A stretch of DNA of 64,000 bases from assembly GCA_017948555.1 (NCBI GenBank), contig JAFMYY010000004.1, positions 1-64,000 of the forward strand. The letters run 5' to 3'. Both the position numbers and the translations under genes were made by a program. Below the pieces are notes generated by a model. It saw only the letters and a program-made list of their open reading frames with translations. It had not been told where the DNA came from and searched no databases. Below are positions 25,145-35,010 of the stretch, piece after piece (position 1 is the stretch's first letter; each line of letters opens with the position of its first letter). This DNA is from Cesiribacteraceae bacterium YIM B00369. GTDB lineage: Bacteria > Bacteroidota > Bacteroidia > Cytophagales > Cyclobacteriaceae.

Positions 25145-26740
25145 TTAAAATGGGGCCCCGTCATCTTCAGGGAAACTGGTATAACCGAAGCCCGGGCTAC
25201 CTCCCTCCTTTTCACCATTATTTACTTTACTGCCAAAGGTCATGGTTCCACCTCCTGCGTCTCCAAGTGAGCTTACAGGATTATAATTACCCATGCCCAC
25301 ACTGGTTGGCCCCTGTCCGTCGAGGTCAGTAAAGCGGGTGTATTTACCAATAAATTTAAGCTGAACTGTATCCAAAGATCCATTCCGGTGCTTTGCAATA
25401 ATAACTTCACCTACCCCCTGGAGCGGCATCCCCTCTTCACTTTCCATGATACCATAATACTCCGGACGGTAGAGGAACATTACCATATCCGCATCCTGCT
25501 CTATAGATCCCGATTCCCTGAGGTCAGAAAGCATTGGCCTTTTATCTCCGCCCCTCGTTTCCACGGCACGGCTTAGCTGCGAAAGTGCAATAACCGGCAC
25601 ACTCAGTTCTTTTGCAATATTTTTAAGCGCACGTGAAATTGAGGCAATTTCCTGTTCACGGTTTCCTTTACCTGCCCCGCCCATTTTAGTGGAGTCGCCC
25701 GACATCAGCTGGAGGTAGTCAATAATTATCAGCTGGATGTCGTGCTGGGCTTTAAGCCTCCGGCATTTGGCCCGCAGCTCCAGAACTGATAAAGCAGGGG
25801 TATCATCAATAAAAATAGGCGATTCGGTGAGGCGGGCTGTTTTATGGACCAGCTGTTCCCACTCATAATCTGCCAGGTTTCCTTTCTTGATCTTTTCACT
25901 TTCCAGCTCAGCCTCTGCAGAAATCATCCTGTTTACCAGCTGAACTGCCGACATTTCCAGAGAGAAAATAGCTACCGCTTTACCAAATTCCACAGCCGCA
26001 TTACGCATGGCCGATACTACGAAAGCCGTTTTACCCATTGCAGGACGGGCGGCAATAATAACCAGGTCAGATTTTTGCCAGCCGGAAGTTACCCTGTCAA
26101 GGGCACTGAAACCGCTTGGTACTCCGGTTAAACCATCGCTCATATGCTTTTTAGCCTCCAGTTCCTGAATGGCATCCCGCATAATGGACCGCATATCTGC
26201 ATAGTTTTTCCTGATGTTTGATTCAGAAACTTCAAACAGGGCCGATTCCGTCCTGTCCAGCAGCTCAAACACATCATTGGAATCCTCGTAAGCATCGCGC
26301 TGAATTTCTCCTGCTATCTTAATAAGCCGACGCTTAATAGCCATTTCAGAGATAATACGGGAGTGGAATTCAATATTGGCGGCTGAATTTACTCTGGTGG
26401 TAAGTTCTGTAATATAAAACGGTCCGCCGGAAAGCTCCAGTTTTCCCATTTTACGCAGCTTATTAGTAACCGTGAGCAGGTCTATAGGCTCAGAGTCATT
26501 AAAAAGCTGTACAATGGCTTCAAAAATAATTTTATGCTGATCCCTGTAAAAGTTTTCAGGCTTTAAAATGTCAATAACGATATTTATTGCCTCCTTCTCC
26601 AGCATTAAAGCGCCTAATACGGCCTCCTCCAGGTCTGTTGCCTGTGGTGGCAGCTTACCCATTAATGCTCCCGGTTCTGTAGATGCAATATTTTTCCCCT
26701 TAGAGGAATTTTTTCTGGCTGTCCCTTGTCCTTGATCCAT
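25145..26740 (-). CDS. dnaB: Replicative DNA helicase
   Basis: A 531-residue hexameric 5'-3' helicase. The N-terminal primase-interaction domain starts at about residue 28 (PPQATDLEEAVLGALMLEKEAI). The RecA-like motor has Walker A ARPAMGKTAF, Walker B LIIIDYLQLM and the SRAVETRGGDKRPMLSDLRESGSIEQDADMVMFLYRPEYY block. A 27-residue basic N-terminal extension and a Gly-rich C-terminal tail of about 50 residues lie outside the core. There is no intein. It is monocistronic and divergent from the Mpl-like gene. Confidence 0.97.
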   Translation of the reverse strand: MDQGQGTARKNSSKGKNIASTEPGALMGKLPPQATDLEEAVLGALMLEKEAINIVIDILKPENFYRDQHKIIFEAIVQLFNDSEPIDLLTVTNKLRKMGKLELSGGPFYITELTTRVNSAANIEFHSRIISEMAIKRRLIKIAGEIQRDAYEDSNDVFELLDRTESALFEVSESNIRKNYADMRSIMRDAIQELEAKKHMSDGLTGVPSGFSALDRVTSGWQKSDLVIIAARPAMGKTAFVVSAMRNAAVEFGKAVAIFSLEMSAVQLVNRMISAEAELESEKIKKGNLADYEWEQLVHKTARLTESPIFIDDTPALSVLELRAKCRRLKAQHDIQLIIIDYLQLMSGDSTKMGGAGKGNREQEIASISRALKNIAKELSVPVIALSQLSRAVETRGGDKRPMLSDLRESGSIEQDADMVMFLYRPEYYGIMESEEGMPLQGVGEVIIAKHRNGSLDTVQLKFIGKYTRFTDLDGQGPTSVGMGNYNPVSSLGDAGGGTMTFGSKVNNGEKEGGSPGFGYTSFPEDDGAPF

Positions 26741-26806
26741 GAAGCAAAATTATAATTAATGAGGTAAACTTGTCCACATATTATGCACAAATACTAAAAT
26801 TAATTA

Positions 26807-26836
26807 TTTGCCCTACAGCTATTTTTTCTAACTTTG
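26807..26836 (+). promoter_or_regulatory. Promoter of the Mpl-like ligase gene
   Basis: TTTG (26807-26810) and TAACTTTG (26829-26836) are 18 nt apart, one short of the usual range but otherwise a consensus match. Transcription would start near 26843 with a short leader to the ATG at 26860. Confidence 0.65.
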
Positions 26837-26859
26837 AATACTTAATAAGTTAACAATTC

Positions 26860-28227
26860 ATGAAAAAATCCACTCTTCATATTCATTTTATAGCTATCGG
26901 AGGCAGTGTAATGCACCATTTAGCCATAGCGTTAAAAAAAGAAGGCCATCATGTAACCGGTTCAGACGATGGTTTCTTCGATCCCTCCAAAACAAACCTG
27001 CAAAAGCATGGTTTACTTCCGGAAAAAGAGGGCTGGTTTCCTGAAAAAATCCATGAAGGACTGGATGCCATAGTACTTGGAATGCATGCACGGGCCGACA
27101 ACCCTGAATTGAAAAGAGCACAGGAATCAGGAATAAAAATATATTCGTTTCCTGAATACATATATGAGCATAGCCGCGATAAGCAAAGAATTGTAATTGC
27201 CGGCAGCCACGGGAAAACTACCATTACCTCTATTGTTTTACATGTTCTGAAATATAACAACAGGTCTTTCGATTACCTTGTAGGTGCAGAACTGGAAGGT
27301 TTCGATGGAATGGTAAAACTGTCAGATGCTCCCATTATTATAATTGAAGGTGATGAATACTCCTCTTCCCCTCTTGACAAAACACCAAAGATCCTGAATT
27401 ACCACCACCATATAGGGCTGATAAGTGGAATTGCATGGGACCACATGAACGTATTCCCTACAGAGGACTCTTATGTAAAACAATTCGAGTTGTTTGCTGA
27501 TGCTACTCCAAAGGGTGGCACGCTGGTAATATGCGAAGAAGATAATATCGCCACCATCATCGGAAACAAACAGCGGGAGGACGTACAGGCCTTTATGTAC
27601 ACCACACACCCTTACCGGATAAAAAACGGGGAAATTGTACTGAAAGCCTCAGGAAAAGAAGTTCCTGTTCAGATATTCGGAGAACACAATATGCAGAACA
27701 TAAGTGCAGCCTATCATTTATGTAAGCGCATTGGAATTACAGATGAGCAGTTTTATGCAGCTATTGGCAGCTTTAAAGGAGCAGCTAAAAGAATGCAGCT
27801 GCTTAAGAAAAATGAATCCTCCATTATTTACCGCGACTTTGCTCATGCCCCATCTAAAGTGGAGGCCAGTGTTAAAGCCCTGAAAGAACAATATCCTGAC
27901 AGAAAATTAATTGCCTGCCTGGAGCTTCATACCTTCAGCAGCCTTAATAAAGACTTTTTACCACAGTACCAGAATACAATAGCCAAAGCCGATACTGCCA
28001 TTGTATTCTATAACCCGAAAGTGGTGGAACAAAAAAAGCTTTCTGCAATAAGTGAACAGGATGTGATTAATGCATTTGATCAGCCAAACCTGAAGGTATT
28101 TACTGATTCCGGAAAACTTGAGGAGTTTCTCAGAGAGCAAAGTTATGGAAACACCAACCTTCTGCTTATGAGCTCAGCCAACTTCGGCGGAATGGATTTC
28201 CAGCAACTGGCAGAGAAACTCATTTAA
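26860..28227 (+). CDS. mpl: Mur ligase, probably murein-tripeptide recycling ligase (Mpl-like)
   Basis: A 455-residue ATP-dependent Mur ligase. The N-terminal FIAIGGSVMHHLAIALKKEGHHVTGSDD is the UDP-binding Rossmann segment of MurC/Mpl proteins; the P-loop is AGSHGKTTITSIV near residue 115; the C-terminal domain has YRDFAHAPSKVEASVKALKEQYP. Mpl reattaches recycled L-Ala-D-Glu-meso-DAP to UDP-MurNAc. MurC is the alternative, but the SHGKTT loop and the AHAPSKV motif fit Mpl better. The exonuclease gene follows after 44 bp without a terminator. Confidence 0.8.
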   Translation: MKKSTLHIHFIAIGGSVMHHLAIALKKEGHHVTGSDDGFFDPSKTNLQKHGLLPEKEGWFPEKIHEGLDAIVLGMHARADNPELKRAQESGIKIYSFPEYIYEHSRDKQRIVIAGSHGKTTITSIVLHVLKYNNRSFDYLVGAELEGFDGMVKLSDAPIIIIEGDEYSSSPLDKTPKILNYHHHIGLISGIAWDHMNVFPTEDSYVKQFELFADATPKGGTLVICEEDNIATIIGNKQREDVQAFMYTTHPYRIKNGEIVLKASGKEVPVQIFGEHNMQNISAAYHLCKRIGITDEQFYAAIGSFKGAAKRMQLLKKNESSIIYRDFAHAPSKVEASVKALKEQYPDRKLIACLELHTFSSLNKDFLPQYQNTIAKADTAIVFYNPKVVEQKKLSAISEQDVINAFDQPNLKVFTDSGKLEEFLREQSYGNTNLLLMSSANFGGMDFQQLAEKLI

Positions 28228-28271
28228 AGCAAAATATATTGCTTATCTATTAAAATTTAAAGCCCCGTATT

Positions 28272-29096
28272 ATGAACCATATTTTTTCAAAACTTAAACT
28301 ACAGAATCCTCTGGCGGTTTTTGATATTGAATCCACAGGAATTAATGTTTGCCGCGACAGGATTGTGGAAATTTCCATCATTAAGGTTTTACCAGGCGGG
28401 GAAACAGAAAAATACAGCTACAGATTAAATCCGGGAATTCCTATTGCTCCGGAAGCAAGCATGGTCCATGGCATTTACGATAAGGATGTAAAAGATGCTC
28501 CACTGTTTAAGGATGTTGCGCAGGAGATCCATACAATACTTAATGGCTGCGACCTCGGAGGGTTTAACCAGATTAAATTTGATATTCCCATGCTGGTGGA
28601 GGAATTTCTGAGGGTGAATATTGATTTTGACCTCAAAAACAGAAAACTTATTGATGCCCAGAAGATTTTCCATATAATGGAAAAAAGGACCCTTTCGGCT
28701 GCTTACCAGTTTTACTGCAATAAAGACCTATCTGATGCGCATAGTGCAGAGGCAGATGCAGTAGCTACCCTTGAGGTAATTCTGGCACAGCTCGAGCGGT
28801 ACGAGGGGCAAACGGTAATTGATAACAGTGGTGACAAACTTGGAGTAATGGGAAATAATATGGAGCAAATCCATAAAATTTTCAATAATCAGATGGTCGA
28901 TCTGGCAGGAAGGTTCGTATATAATAAGGAAGGAGTGGAAGTTTTTAATTTTGGCAAACACCGGTTTAAACCGGTAACTGAGGTTTTAAAAGAGGAACCG
29001 GGATTTTATGACTGGATGATGAGAGGAGAGTTTCCCCTTGACACCAAGAAGAAATTAACTGAACTCAGATTAAAAACTCTGAACAATGCCTTTTAA
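28272..29096 (+). CDS. DnaQ-like 3'-5' exonuclease with C-terminal DUF3820-like domain
   Basis: A 274-residue DEDDh exonuclease. Catalytic motifs are DIESTG (Exo I, near residue 19), GFNQIKFDIPML (Exo II) and HSAEADAVAT (Exo III, with the DEDDh His). After residue 200 a separate module (VFNFGKHRFKPVTEVLKEEPGFYDWMMRGEF) resembles the C-terminal domain of exodeoxyribonuclease-X-like proteins. It is more likely a stand-alone repair nuclease than the polymerase epsilon subunit. It is probably cotranscribed with the upstream Mur ligase. Confidence 0.88.
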   Translation: MNHIFSKLKLQNPLAVFDIESTGINVCRDRIVEISIIKVLPGGETEKYSYRLNPGIPIAPEASMVHGIYDKDVKDAPLFKDVAQEIHTILNGCDLGGFNQIKFDIPMLVEEFLRVNIDFDLKNRKLIDAQKIFHIMEKRTLSAAYQFYCNKDLSDAHSAEADAVATLEVILAQLERYEGQTVIDNSGDKLGVMGNNMEQIHKIFNNQMVDLAGRFVYNKEGVEVFNFGKHRFKPVTEVLKEEPGFYDWMMRGEFPLDTKKKLTELRLKTLNNAF

Positions 29097-29213
29097 AAAT
29101 TATTTTATAGATAGGACTTCTTTTTTAAAGAAATAATGTCTAAAATTCAAAGTATAGCTGCTTCCCTCTTTTCTTGTTGATGACGAAGCGGAAATTTTTT
29201 TAATTCTTGGAAA

Positions 29214-31415
29214 ATGGCAAAAACAATAATCGTATCAAATAGACTACCTATAAAGATTCAGAAAGTAAACAATGAACTTGTTTACCAGACCAGCGAAGGA
29301 GGATTAGCTACGGGCTTAGGGTCTATTTACAAGGAAGGGGAAAATGTCTGGATAGGCTGGCCGGGCTTATATGTTGAAAATAAATCCACTAAGGAGCAGA
29401 TAGTGGATGAATTGAAGGGAAATAATATGCGTCCTGTATTTCTCACTGAAGATGAAATAAAGGATTATTATGAAGGCTTCAGTAACGAAACCCTCTGGCC
29501 TACTTTCCACTACTTTAATAATTACGCTATACATGAAGAGAACCTGTGGGAAGCTTATGTTAATGTTAACCAAAAATTCTGCAAGGAAATTATAAAAGTA
29601 GCTGAGCCCGGAGATACTATCTGGATCCATGATTACCAGTTACTGATTCTGCCGCAGCTGGTTCGCTTTAAACTTCCTCAAAGCAGCATAGGATTTTTCC
29701 TGCATATTCCTTTTCCTTCCTACGAAGTTTTCAGACTCCTGCCCTGGAGGAAAGAACTTTTGAACGGAATGTTGGGAGCCGATCTTCTTGGCTTTCACAC
29801 TTACGATGATATGCGTCACTTCCTTAGCTCTGTAAGCAGGCTTGTTTCTCTTTCTCATACCAACGGGCAGGTAGATGTAAGCAACCGGAAAGTACTGGTA
29901 GATGCATTCCCTATGGGAATTGATTATGATAAATACCACGAAACAGCTGCATCGGCCGAAACGCTCAAAAGAGAAGTACGGTACAGGTCTTCTATTGGTA
30001 ATTCCAAACTTGTCCTCAGCATTGACAGGCTAGATTACTCCAAGGGCATTCCCAATCGATTGAAAGCCTTTGAATTGTTCCTGCGCAATAACCCTGAATG
30101 GAGAAGCAAAGTATCATTGCTGATGGTTGTGGTTCCTTCAAGAGATAAGGTGGAAAGATACAAAGAGCTGAAAGAAGAAATTGACGAGCTGACAGGCAGA
30201 ATAAACGGACAATTTGGACGCTTAAGCTGGACTCCTGTTCATTACTTCTACCGTTCTTTCCCGCTGCCTGCCCTTTCCGCATTTTACCGGATGGCCGATG
30301 TGGCCCTGGTTACTCCTATGCGTGATGGAATGAACCTGGTAGCCAAAGAGTATATTGCCAGTAAACTTGACAAAAGAGGTGCTCTGGTATTAAGTGAAAT
30401 GGCTGGTGCATCAAAAGAACTGCTGGACAGCATTCTTATAAATCCTAATGACCTGAACCAGATGGTTGAGGCCCTGAAAACCGCCCTGAACATGCCTGCC
30501 GAAGAACAGGAGCACAGGATTGGAAATATGCAGGCGAGCCTGAAAAAATATAATATTCATCATTGGGTAAAAATATTTATGGAACGCCTCCACTACATAA
30601 AGGAGAAACAAAAGCGCCTTTCCACCCAACTGCTGGATGACCAGATAATTGATGACATCAGTGAAAGGTACATGAATGCAGGGAGGAGATTGATTTTTGC
30701 AGATTATGATGGCACATTAAGCCCTCATACAGACGATCCTTCCACCGCCGGTCCTGATAAGGAATTGCTGCAAACGCTTAAGATCCTTGCAAAGGATCCT
30801 GCCAACCGCATTGTAATAATAAGCAGCCGCGACAAAACAACCTTACAAAACTGGCTCGGCCACCTGCCTATTGATCTGGTTGCCGAACATGGCGTATGGC
30901 TGAAAGAAGCTGATGGTGAATTTCATACAATAGATAAAATAGAAAACCGCTGGAAATACGAAATCAGGCCTATTCTTGAAGATTATGTAGGCCGGACTCC
31001 GGGCTCTTTCCTTGAAGAAAAGGACTATTCTCTTGTATGGCACTACCGCCGGGTGGAAACCGGTTTAGGGGAACTGAGAATGCGGGAACTAACCAGCCAT
31101 ATGAAGTACCTTGCCCCTAATATGAACCTGCAGGTTTTGGATGGCGACAATATTGTGGAGGTAAAAAGCCTGGAAGTGAACAAAGGGAAAGCAGCCTCCA
31201 GATGGATTGAAAAATTCAGCAATGCTGATTTTATAGTTACATTTGGCGACGACTGGACAGATGAAGATACCTTTAAAGCCATGCCTGAGCATGCAATAAC
31301 TATCAAAGTAGGTAGTGCTCCTTCTATAGCCGAATACCGCATCCAGACTTATAAGGATGTCCGTAAATTCTTAAGGACCCTGGCAAACAACGGGAAATTA
31401 ATTAAGGAGAAATAA
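29214..31415 (+). CDS. otsAB: Bifunctional trehalose-6-phosphate synthase/phosphatase
   Basis: A 733-residue fusion making trehalose from UDP-glucose and glucose 6-phosphate. Residues 1-470 are a GT20 synthase (SNRLPIKIQ, GGLATGLGSIY, IWIHDYQLLILP, MRDGMNLVAKEYIA). Residues 490-733 are a HAD phosphatase (nucleophile in FADYDGTLSP near D498; metal site FGDDWTDEDTFKA). Both active sites look intact. In E. coli the two are separate proteins; the fused form is frequent in Bacteroidota. It is convergent with a GH15 hydrolase and shares a bidirectional terminator with it. Confidence 0.96.
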   Translation: MAKTIIVSNRLPIKIQKVNNELVYQTSEGGLATGLGSIYKEGENVWIGWPGLYVENKSTKEQIVDELKGNNMRPVFLTEDEIKDYYEGFSNETLWPTFHYFNNYAIHEENLWEAYVNVNQKFCKEIIKVAEPGDTIWIHDYQLLILPQLVRFKLPQSSIGFFLHIPFPSYEVFRLLPWRKELLNGMLGADLLGFHTYDDMRHFLSSVSRLVSLSHTNGQVDVSNRKVLVDAFPMGIDYDKYHETAASAETLKREVRYRSSIGNSKLVLSIDRLDYSKGIPNRLKAFELFLRNNPEWRSKVSLLMVVVPSRDKVERYKELKEEIDELTGRINGQFGRLSWTPVHYFYRSFPLPALSAFYRMADVALVTPMRDGMNLVAKEYIASKLDKRGALVLSEMAGASKELLDSILINPNDLNQMVEALKTALNMPAEEQEHRIGNMQASLKKYNIHHWVKIFMERLHYIKEKQKRLSTQLLDDQIIDDISERYMNAGRRLIFADYDGTLSPHTDDPSTAGPDKELLQTLKILAKDPANRIVIISSRDKTTLQNWLGHLPIDLVAEHGVWLKEADGEFHTIDKIENRWKYEIRPILEDYVGRTPGSFLEEKDYSLVWHYRRVETGLGELRMRELTSHMKYLAPNMNLQVLDGDNIVEVKSLEVNKGKAASRWIEKFSNADFIVTFGDDWTDEDTFKAMPEHAITIKVGSAPSIAEYRIQTYKDVRKFLRTLANNGKLIKEK

Positions 31416-31435
31416 ATCCGGATAAATATAAAATA

Positions 31436-31486
31436 GAAAGAGGCTCTCCCTGAAGTGATTCCCGGGACAGCCTCTTTTTATTTTTC
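31436..31486. terminator. Bidirectional terminator between otsAB and GH15 genes
   Basis: GAGGCTcTCCC and GGGAcAGCCTC form a stem (one mismatch) with TTTTTATTTTT on the right and an A-rich left side, serving both convergent genes. Confidence 0.82.
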
Positions 31487-31493
31487 CCTGCTT

Positions 31494-33281
31494 CTATAGG
31501 AAAGTAGGTTTATCAAGTTTATTGGTAATCCTGTAGGCAGCATTCATCAAGCCCACGTGACTATATGCCTGAGGGAAATTTCCCCACTGGCTTCCTGTTT
31601 TTGCATCCACATCTTCACTAAGCAGCCCCAGGTGGTTTGTATATTTAGTTACTGCCTGAAATTCTTCAATAGCTTTTTCCATCTCCCCCACACAGGCAAG
31701 GGCTTCAACATACCAGAAAGAACATATCATAAAAGTAGTTTCCGGCATTCCAAAATCATCCTGGTGAAGGTACCTGTACATCAACCCGTCCTTGCCACGT
31801 AATTCTTTTTCTATAGCCCTGAGATGGCTTTTGGCCCTGTCGGATGAAGGATCGAGGTAATTCATCATTATTAACTGTAAGGTACTGGCATCGAGATTAT
31901 CGCTGCCAATTGCCTGGGTGTACACTCCTCTTACAGGATCATAACATGCCTCGATTTTATTGGCAGCTTTCTGCTGCAACTCACGGGCCAGTTTAGCCAT
32001 TTTAGGGTCATTAATAGCCTTTGCCACTCTTAAGGCAGCACTACTGCCGGCCCAGTGAAACAAATAAGTATAGCAATGGTATTGGGCCAGATGCCGGAAT
32101 TCCCACAAGCCGGCATCGGGCTCATCAAAAGTATCATTGATCTTATTCAAAACATCCATTACCAGCTTGTAGGATTCGGTGCGTTCGTCCGTAATAAAGC
32201 GGTGGTCTATATATAAGGGAAGCAGCGAAATCAGAATCTGGCCGTATACATCATTCTGGATATGCTCATAGGCCTGATTACCTACCCGTACAGGCTGGTT
32301 TCCAAGATAGCCCTCCAGATCCAGTTCCCGTTCCAGTATCTTATCGCTACCGCTCAGGCTATACAGTGGCTGAAAACGTTCGTTTTCCTTTGCCTTAATG
32401 GAAAGGTTAGCTATATAATTGAAATATAACTCAAGCTCCTCAAAGTGACCTATATTATTAAACGCGTTAAGGGTATAGTAGGTATCACGGAGCCAGCAAT
32501 ACCGGTAATCCCAGTTACGGCCACTCCCGGGGCTCTCCGGAAGACCCGTGGTACCGGCGGCAATTATAGCTCCTGTATCTTCAAACTGGTGTATTTTCAG
32601 AACCAGGGCAGAACGGATTACATGGCTCTGGCTAAAATCTCCTATTGTGGTACTTTTAACCCACTTACGCCAGTAACTTTTTGTTTCCCTAAGAAAAGTT
32701 TCGGCAGTACTTACCAGAGGCGCCTCAAGAGGAGTTCCGTAGGTAAGAACCATATATTTCACTTCATTAAGAACAAAGTACTGATCTTCCACTATATATG
32801 TTAAAGGCACATTGGTAGTCAGCCTTATTTCCTCTTCCAGTCCCAGAAATTTAATATGATTACTGGCCCTGTGCCTTGTAGGCTTAATTTTTCCGTATCC
32901 TCCTACAGGACTACAGTTTACCTGTATTTTAGGGGTTCCCTTCAGAGGCTCCACCTTTCTGATCAGCATCAGCGGTTTAAAATTTCTTTCATACTGAAAA
33001 AAGCGGGGAGCAAAGTCGGTTACACGGAAACTTCCTTCCTGTGTTTCTATTTCAGTACACAGGATATTAGTATTCTCAATATAGTATTGGTTGCTTTTAA
33101 AATCTTTATCTGAAGGAATTACCCGGAACTCACCTCCCTTTTTTTTATCCAGAAGACCTCCGAAAACAAAGCTGCTGTCAAAAAAAGGCCAACACATCCA
33201 TTCTACATTTGTATCGATTCCGATATGTGCTAAAAAGCCGCAATTGCCCACAACTCCCATTTTGTAAGTGTGTTTCTCCAT
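31494..33281 (-). CDS. Glycoside hydrolase family 15 protein (trehalase or glucoamylase type)
   Basis: A 595-residue cytoplasmic protein of the bacterial GH15 group. The N-terminal beta-sandwich begins GNCGFLAHIGIDTNVEWMCWPFFDSSFVFGGLLD. The alpha/alpha-barrel has the GLPESPGSGRNWDYRYCWLRDTYYTLNAF block (with the general-acid region later in LWEFRHLAQYHCYTYLFHWAGS) and AYSHVGLMNAAYRI at the end. There is no signal peptide. Members of this group include trehalases and glucoamylases. Its place opposite otsAB suggests trehalose breakdown, but that is inference. Confidence 0.88.
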   Translation of the reverse strand: MEKHTYKMGVVGNCGFLAHIGIDTNVEWMCWPFFDSSFVFGGLLDKKKGGEFRVIPSDKDFKSNQYYIENTNILCTEIETQEGSFRVTDFAPRFFQYERNFKPLMLIRKVEPLKGTPKIQVNCSPVGGYGKIKPTRHRASNHIKFLGLEEEIRLTTNVPLTYIVEDQYFVLNEVKYMVLTYGTPLEAPLVSTAETFLRETKSYWRKWVKSTTIGDFSQSHVIRSALVLKIHQFEDTGAIIAAGTTGLPESPGSGRNWDYRYCWLRDTYYTLNAFNNIGHFEELELYFNYIANLSIKAKENERFQPLYSLSGSDKILERELDLEGYLGNQPVRVGNQAYEHIQNDVYGQILISLLPLYIDHRFITDERTESYKLVMDVLNKINDTFDEPDAGLWEFRHLAQYHCYTYLFHWAGSSAALRVAKAINDPKMAKLARELQQKAANKIEACYDPVRGVYTQAIGSDNLDASTLQLIMMNYLDPSSDRAKSHLRAIEKELRGKDGLMYRYLHQDDFGMPETTFMICSFWYVEALACVGEMEKAIEEFQAVTKYTNHLGLLSEDVDAKTGSQWGNFPQAYSHVGLMNAAYRITNKLDKPTFL

Positions 33282-33352
33282 TCCGTTGTGTTTGAAAATT
33301 AACGATAAGACTATAAGTTATTAAATTAACTCATGGCTACCGGAAAGGTTTA

Positions 33353-33393
33353 CAAACAAAAAGGCAGGAACTTCTTCCCGCCTCTTTGTTTTA
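33353..33393 (-). terminator. Terminator of the M48 peptidase gene
   Basis: AAACAAA...GGCAGGAA pairs with TTCCCGCCTCTTTGTTT; A-rich left arm gives T on the minus strand. Confidence 0.7.
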
Positions 33394-33412
33394 CTTTATT
33401 TAAAACCTTGTA

Positions 33413-34243
33413 TCAACGGTTTTGCTGGTACACTTTTACCGCTTCATCCATATGCTGGTTAAGCTTTCTGATCCTTGTATCAGGGTGAGGGTGAGTGGAA
33501 AGGAATTCCGGCTGTTGCGCTCCTCCTTCTTTTTGCTGCATCCGCTGCCAGAATTTTGGGGCTTCTCTCGGATCATAGCCGGCTTTAGCCATAAAGATCA
33601 GCCCGAGCCTGTCGGCTTCAGACTCATGCTCCCTGCTGTAAGGCAACTGCACTCCTACCTGGCTCCCCAGGCCAAAAGCTGTCATGGCCAGTTGCTGAGT
33701 AAGCTGTGGTTGCTGCTGTAAAGCAACCTGCAGAGTGGCTCCCCCTAATTGCTGCGCCAGCCCCAGCGACATTCGTTCGCTCCCGTGCTTTGCTATGGCG
33801 TGGGCTACTTCATGCCCCATTACCACCGCTACACCATTTTTATCGCGGGCAATGGGCATAATGCCTTCATAAAAAGCTACCTTCCCTCCCGGCATAGCCC
33901 AGGCGTTAATAATATCCTCAGCCAGCAGGTTAAATTCCCACTTGAATCCTTCAATATTATCTTCTTCTCCAATTTCCCGCATGTATTGCTCCACTGCCGT
34001 GGAAATATCCCTTCCTACGGTTTTAACCATATTGGTCCACTCCTGGTTGGAAGAAATTTTACTTTCATTCAACACCTGGTTATATTGCTGGAAACTTAAA
34101 GAGTTTATTTGTGAAGATGGAACGAGTGAAAGCTGACGCCTGCCGGTTAATGGAACGGTGGAACAGCTCTCAGCTACAAGGAGTCCTGAGACTAAAATAA
34201 GGCTAAAAACGGGCCTTCTCCATTTTTTAAAAATTTGTTTCAT
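33413..34243 (-). CDS. M48-family metalloprotease lipoprotein
   Basis: A 276-residue zinc protease of the BepA/LoiP type, which degrades misfolded outer-membrane proteins. The signal peptide ends with lipobox AESC (Cys27), followed by the conserved PLTGRRQLSLVP. The active site is HEVAH (144-148); the third ligand is in REHESEADRLGL (about residue 208). The C-terminal LSTHPHPDTRIRKL is typical. The TPR domain of E. coli BepA is absent. It is monocistronic. Confidence 0.93.
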   Translation of the reverse strand: MKQIFKKWRRPVFSLILVSGLLVAESCSTVPLTGRRQLSLVPSSQINSLSFQQYNQVLNESKISSNQEWTNMVKTVGRDISTAVEQYMREIGEEDNIEGFKWEFNLLAEDIINAWAMPGGKVAFYEGIMPIARDKNGVAVVMGHEVAHAIAKHGSERMSLGLAQQLGGATLQVALQQQPQLTQQLAMTAFGLGSQVGVQLPYSREHESEADRLGLIFMAKAGYDPREAPKFWQRMQQKEGGAQQPEFLSTHPHPDTRIRKLNQHMDEAVKVYQQNR

Positions 34244-34398
34244 AACAGTTATAATCGTTTTCAGGTTTATACGTAAAATAATAGCTGACCTGCTAAAATT
34301 GTTTTAAACACGCCTTTTAGTAATTTGAATTACGCATATCTTTTTACTTATTTGCACTTACAGTATAACTATCTTATCACACACAAAAAGTTTGCCAA

Positions 34399-35010
34399 AT
34401 GAAGATTTTCGGGATCGGCAGAAACTATGTCGAACACATAAAAGAGTTAGAAAATGAGACTCCGGATGAGCCAATTGTTTTTATAAAACCGGACACTGCG
34501 ATTTTAAAAAACAATGCTCCTTTTTATTATCCTGAATTTTCTCAGGATGTGCACCACGAGGTGGAAATCGTTGTCCGGATTGGAAAGGAAGGGAAAAAAA
34601 TTGATGAAAAATTTGCTCATAAATACTACGACCAGGTAGGTTTGGGTATTGATTTTACGGCAAGGGACATCCAGCAAAGAAATAAACCAAAGAGCCTTCC
34701 ATGGGCTATTCCTAAAGGTTTTGATGGCTCAGCACCTGTTTCCGAACTTCTTCCTGTTGAGCAGTTTCCGGATATGCAAAATATTAATTTTGAACTGCAG
34801 GTAAACGGCGAAACCAGGCAGAAAGGAAATACTTCGCTTATGATTTTTAAGATTAATTTTCTTGTAGCATACTTATCGAAATTTTTTACGTTAAAAAAAG
34901 GCGACCTTATTTATACAGGAACTCCTAAAGGGGTAGGTCCTGTTAAAATTGGAGATCGCCTTACGGCAAGTATAGAAAATCAAACCTTGTTAGACTTTGA
35001 AGTTAAATAA
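34399..35010 (+). CDS. Fumarylacetoacetate hydrolase-family protein
   Basis: A 203-residue protein of the short FAH family (YcgM / acylpyruvase or oxaloacetate tautomerase-like). The metal-binding glutamates lie in HHEVEIVVRIGKE, and the fold signatures FIKPDTAI and YTGTPKGVGPVKIGDRL are clear. The substrate is not predictable. A near-match promoter lies just upstream (TTTG at 34324, CTTATTTG at 34347). It overlaps the following M23 gene by 14 bp. Confidence 0.9.
   Translation: MKIFGIGRNYVEHIKELENETPDEPIVFIKPDTAILKNNAPFYYPEFSQDVHHEVEIVVRIGKEGKKIDEKFAHKYYDQVGLGIDFTARDIQQRNKPKSLPWAIPKGFDGSAPVSELLPVEQFPDMQNINFELQVNGETRQKGNTSLMIFKINFLVAYLSKFFTLKKGDLIYTGTPKGVGPVKIGDRLTASIENQTLLDFEVK

Noticed and set aside
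25042-25332. 96-codon plus-strand frame near the dnaB end
   Set aside because: It overlaps the dnaB terminator and coding sequence; Tyr/Pro-rich composition is that of an antisense frame.
26741-26760. TAATTTTG-like box (minus) just upstream of dnaB
   Set aside because: It lies 4 bp from the ATG with no -33 partner; chance match in AT-rich DNA is more likely.
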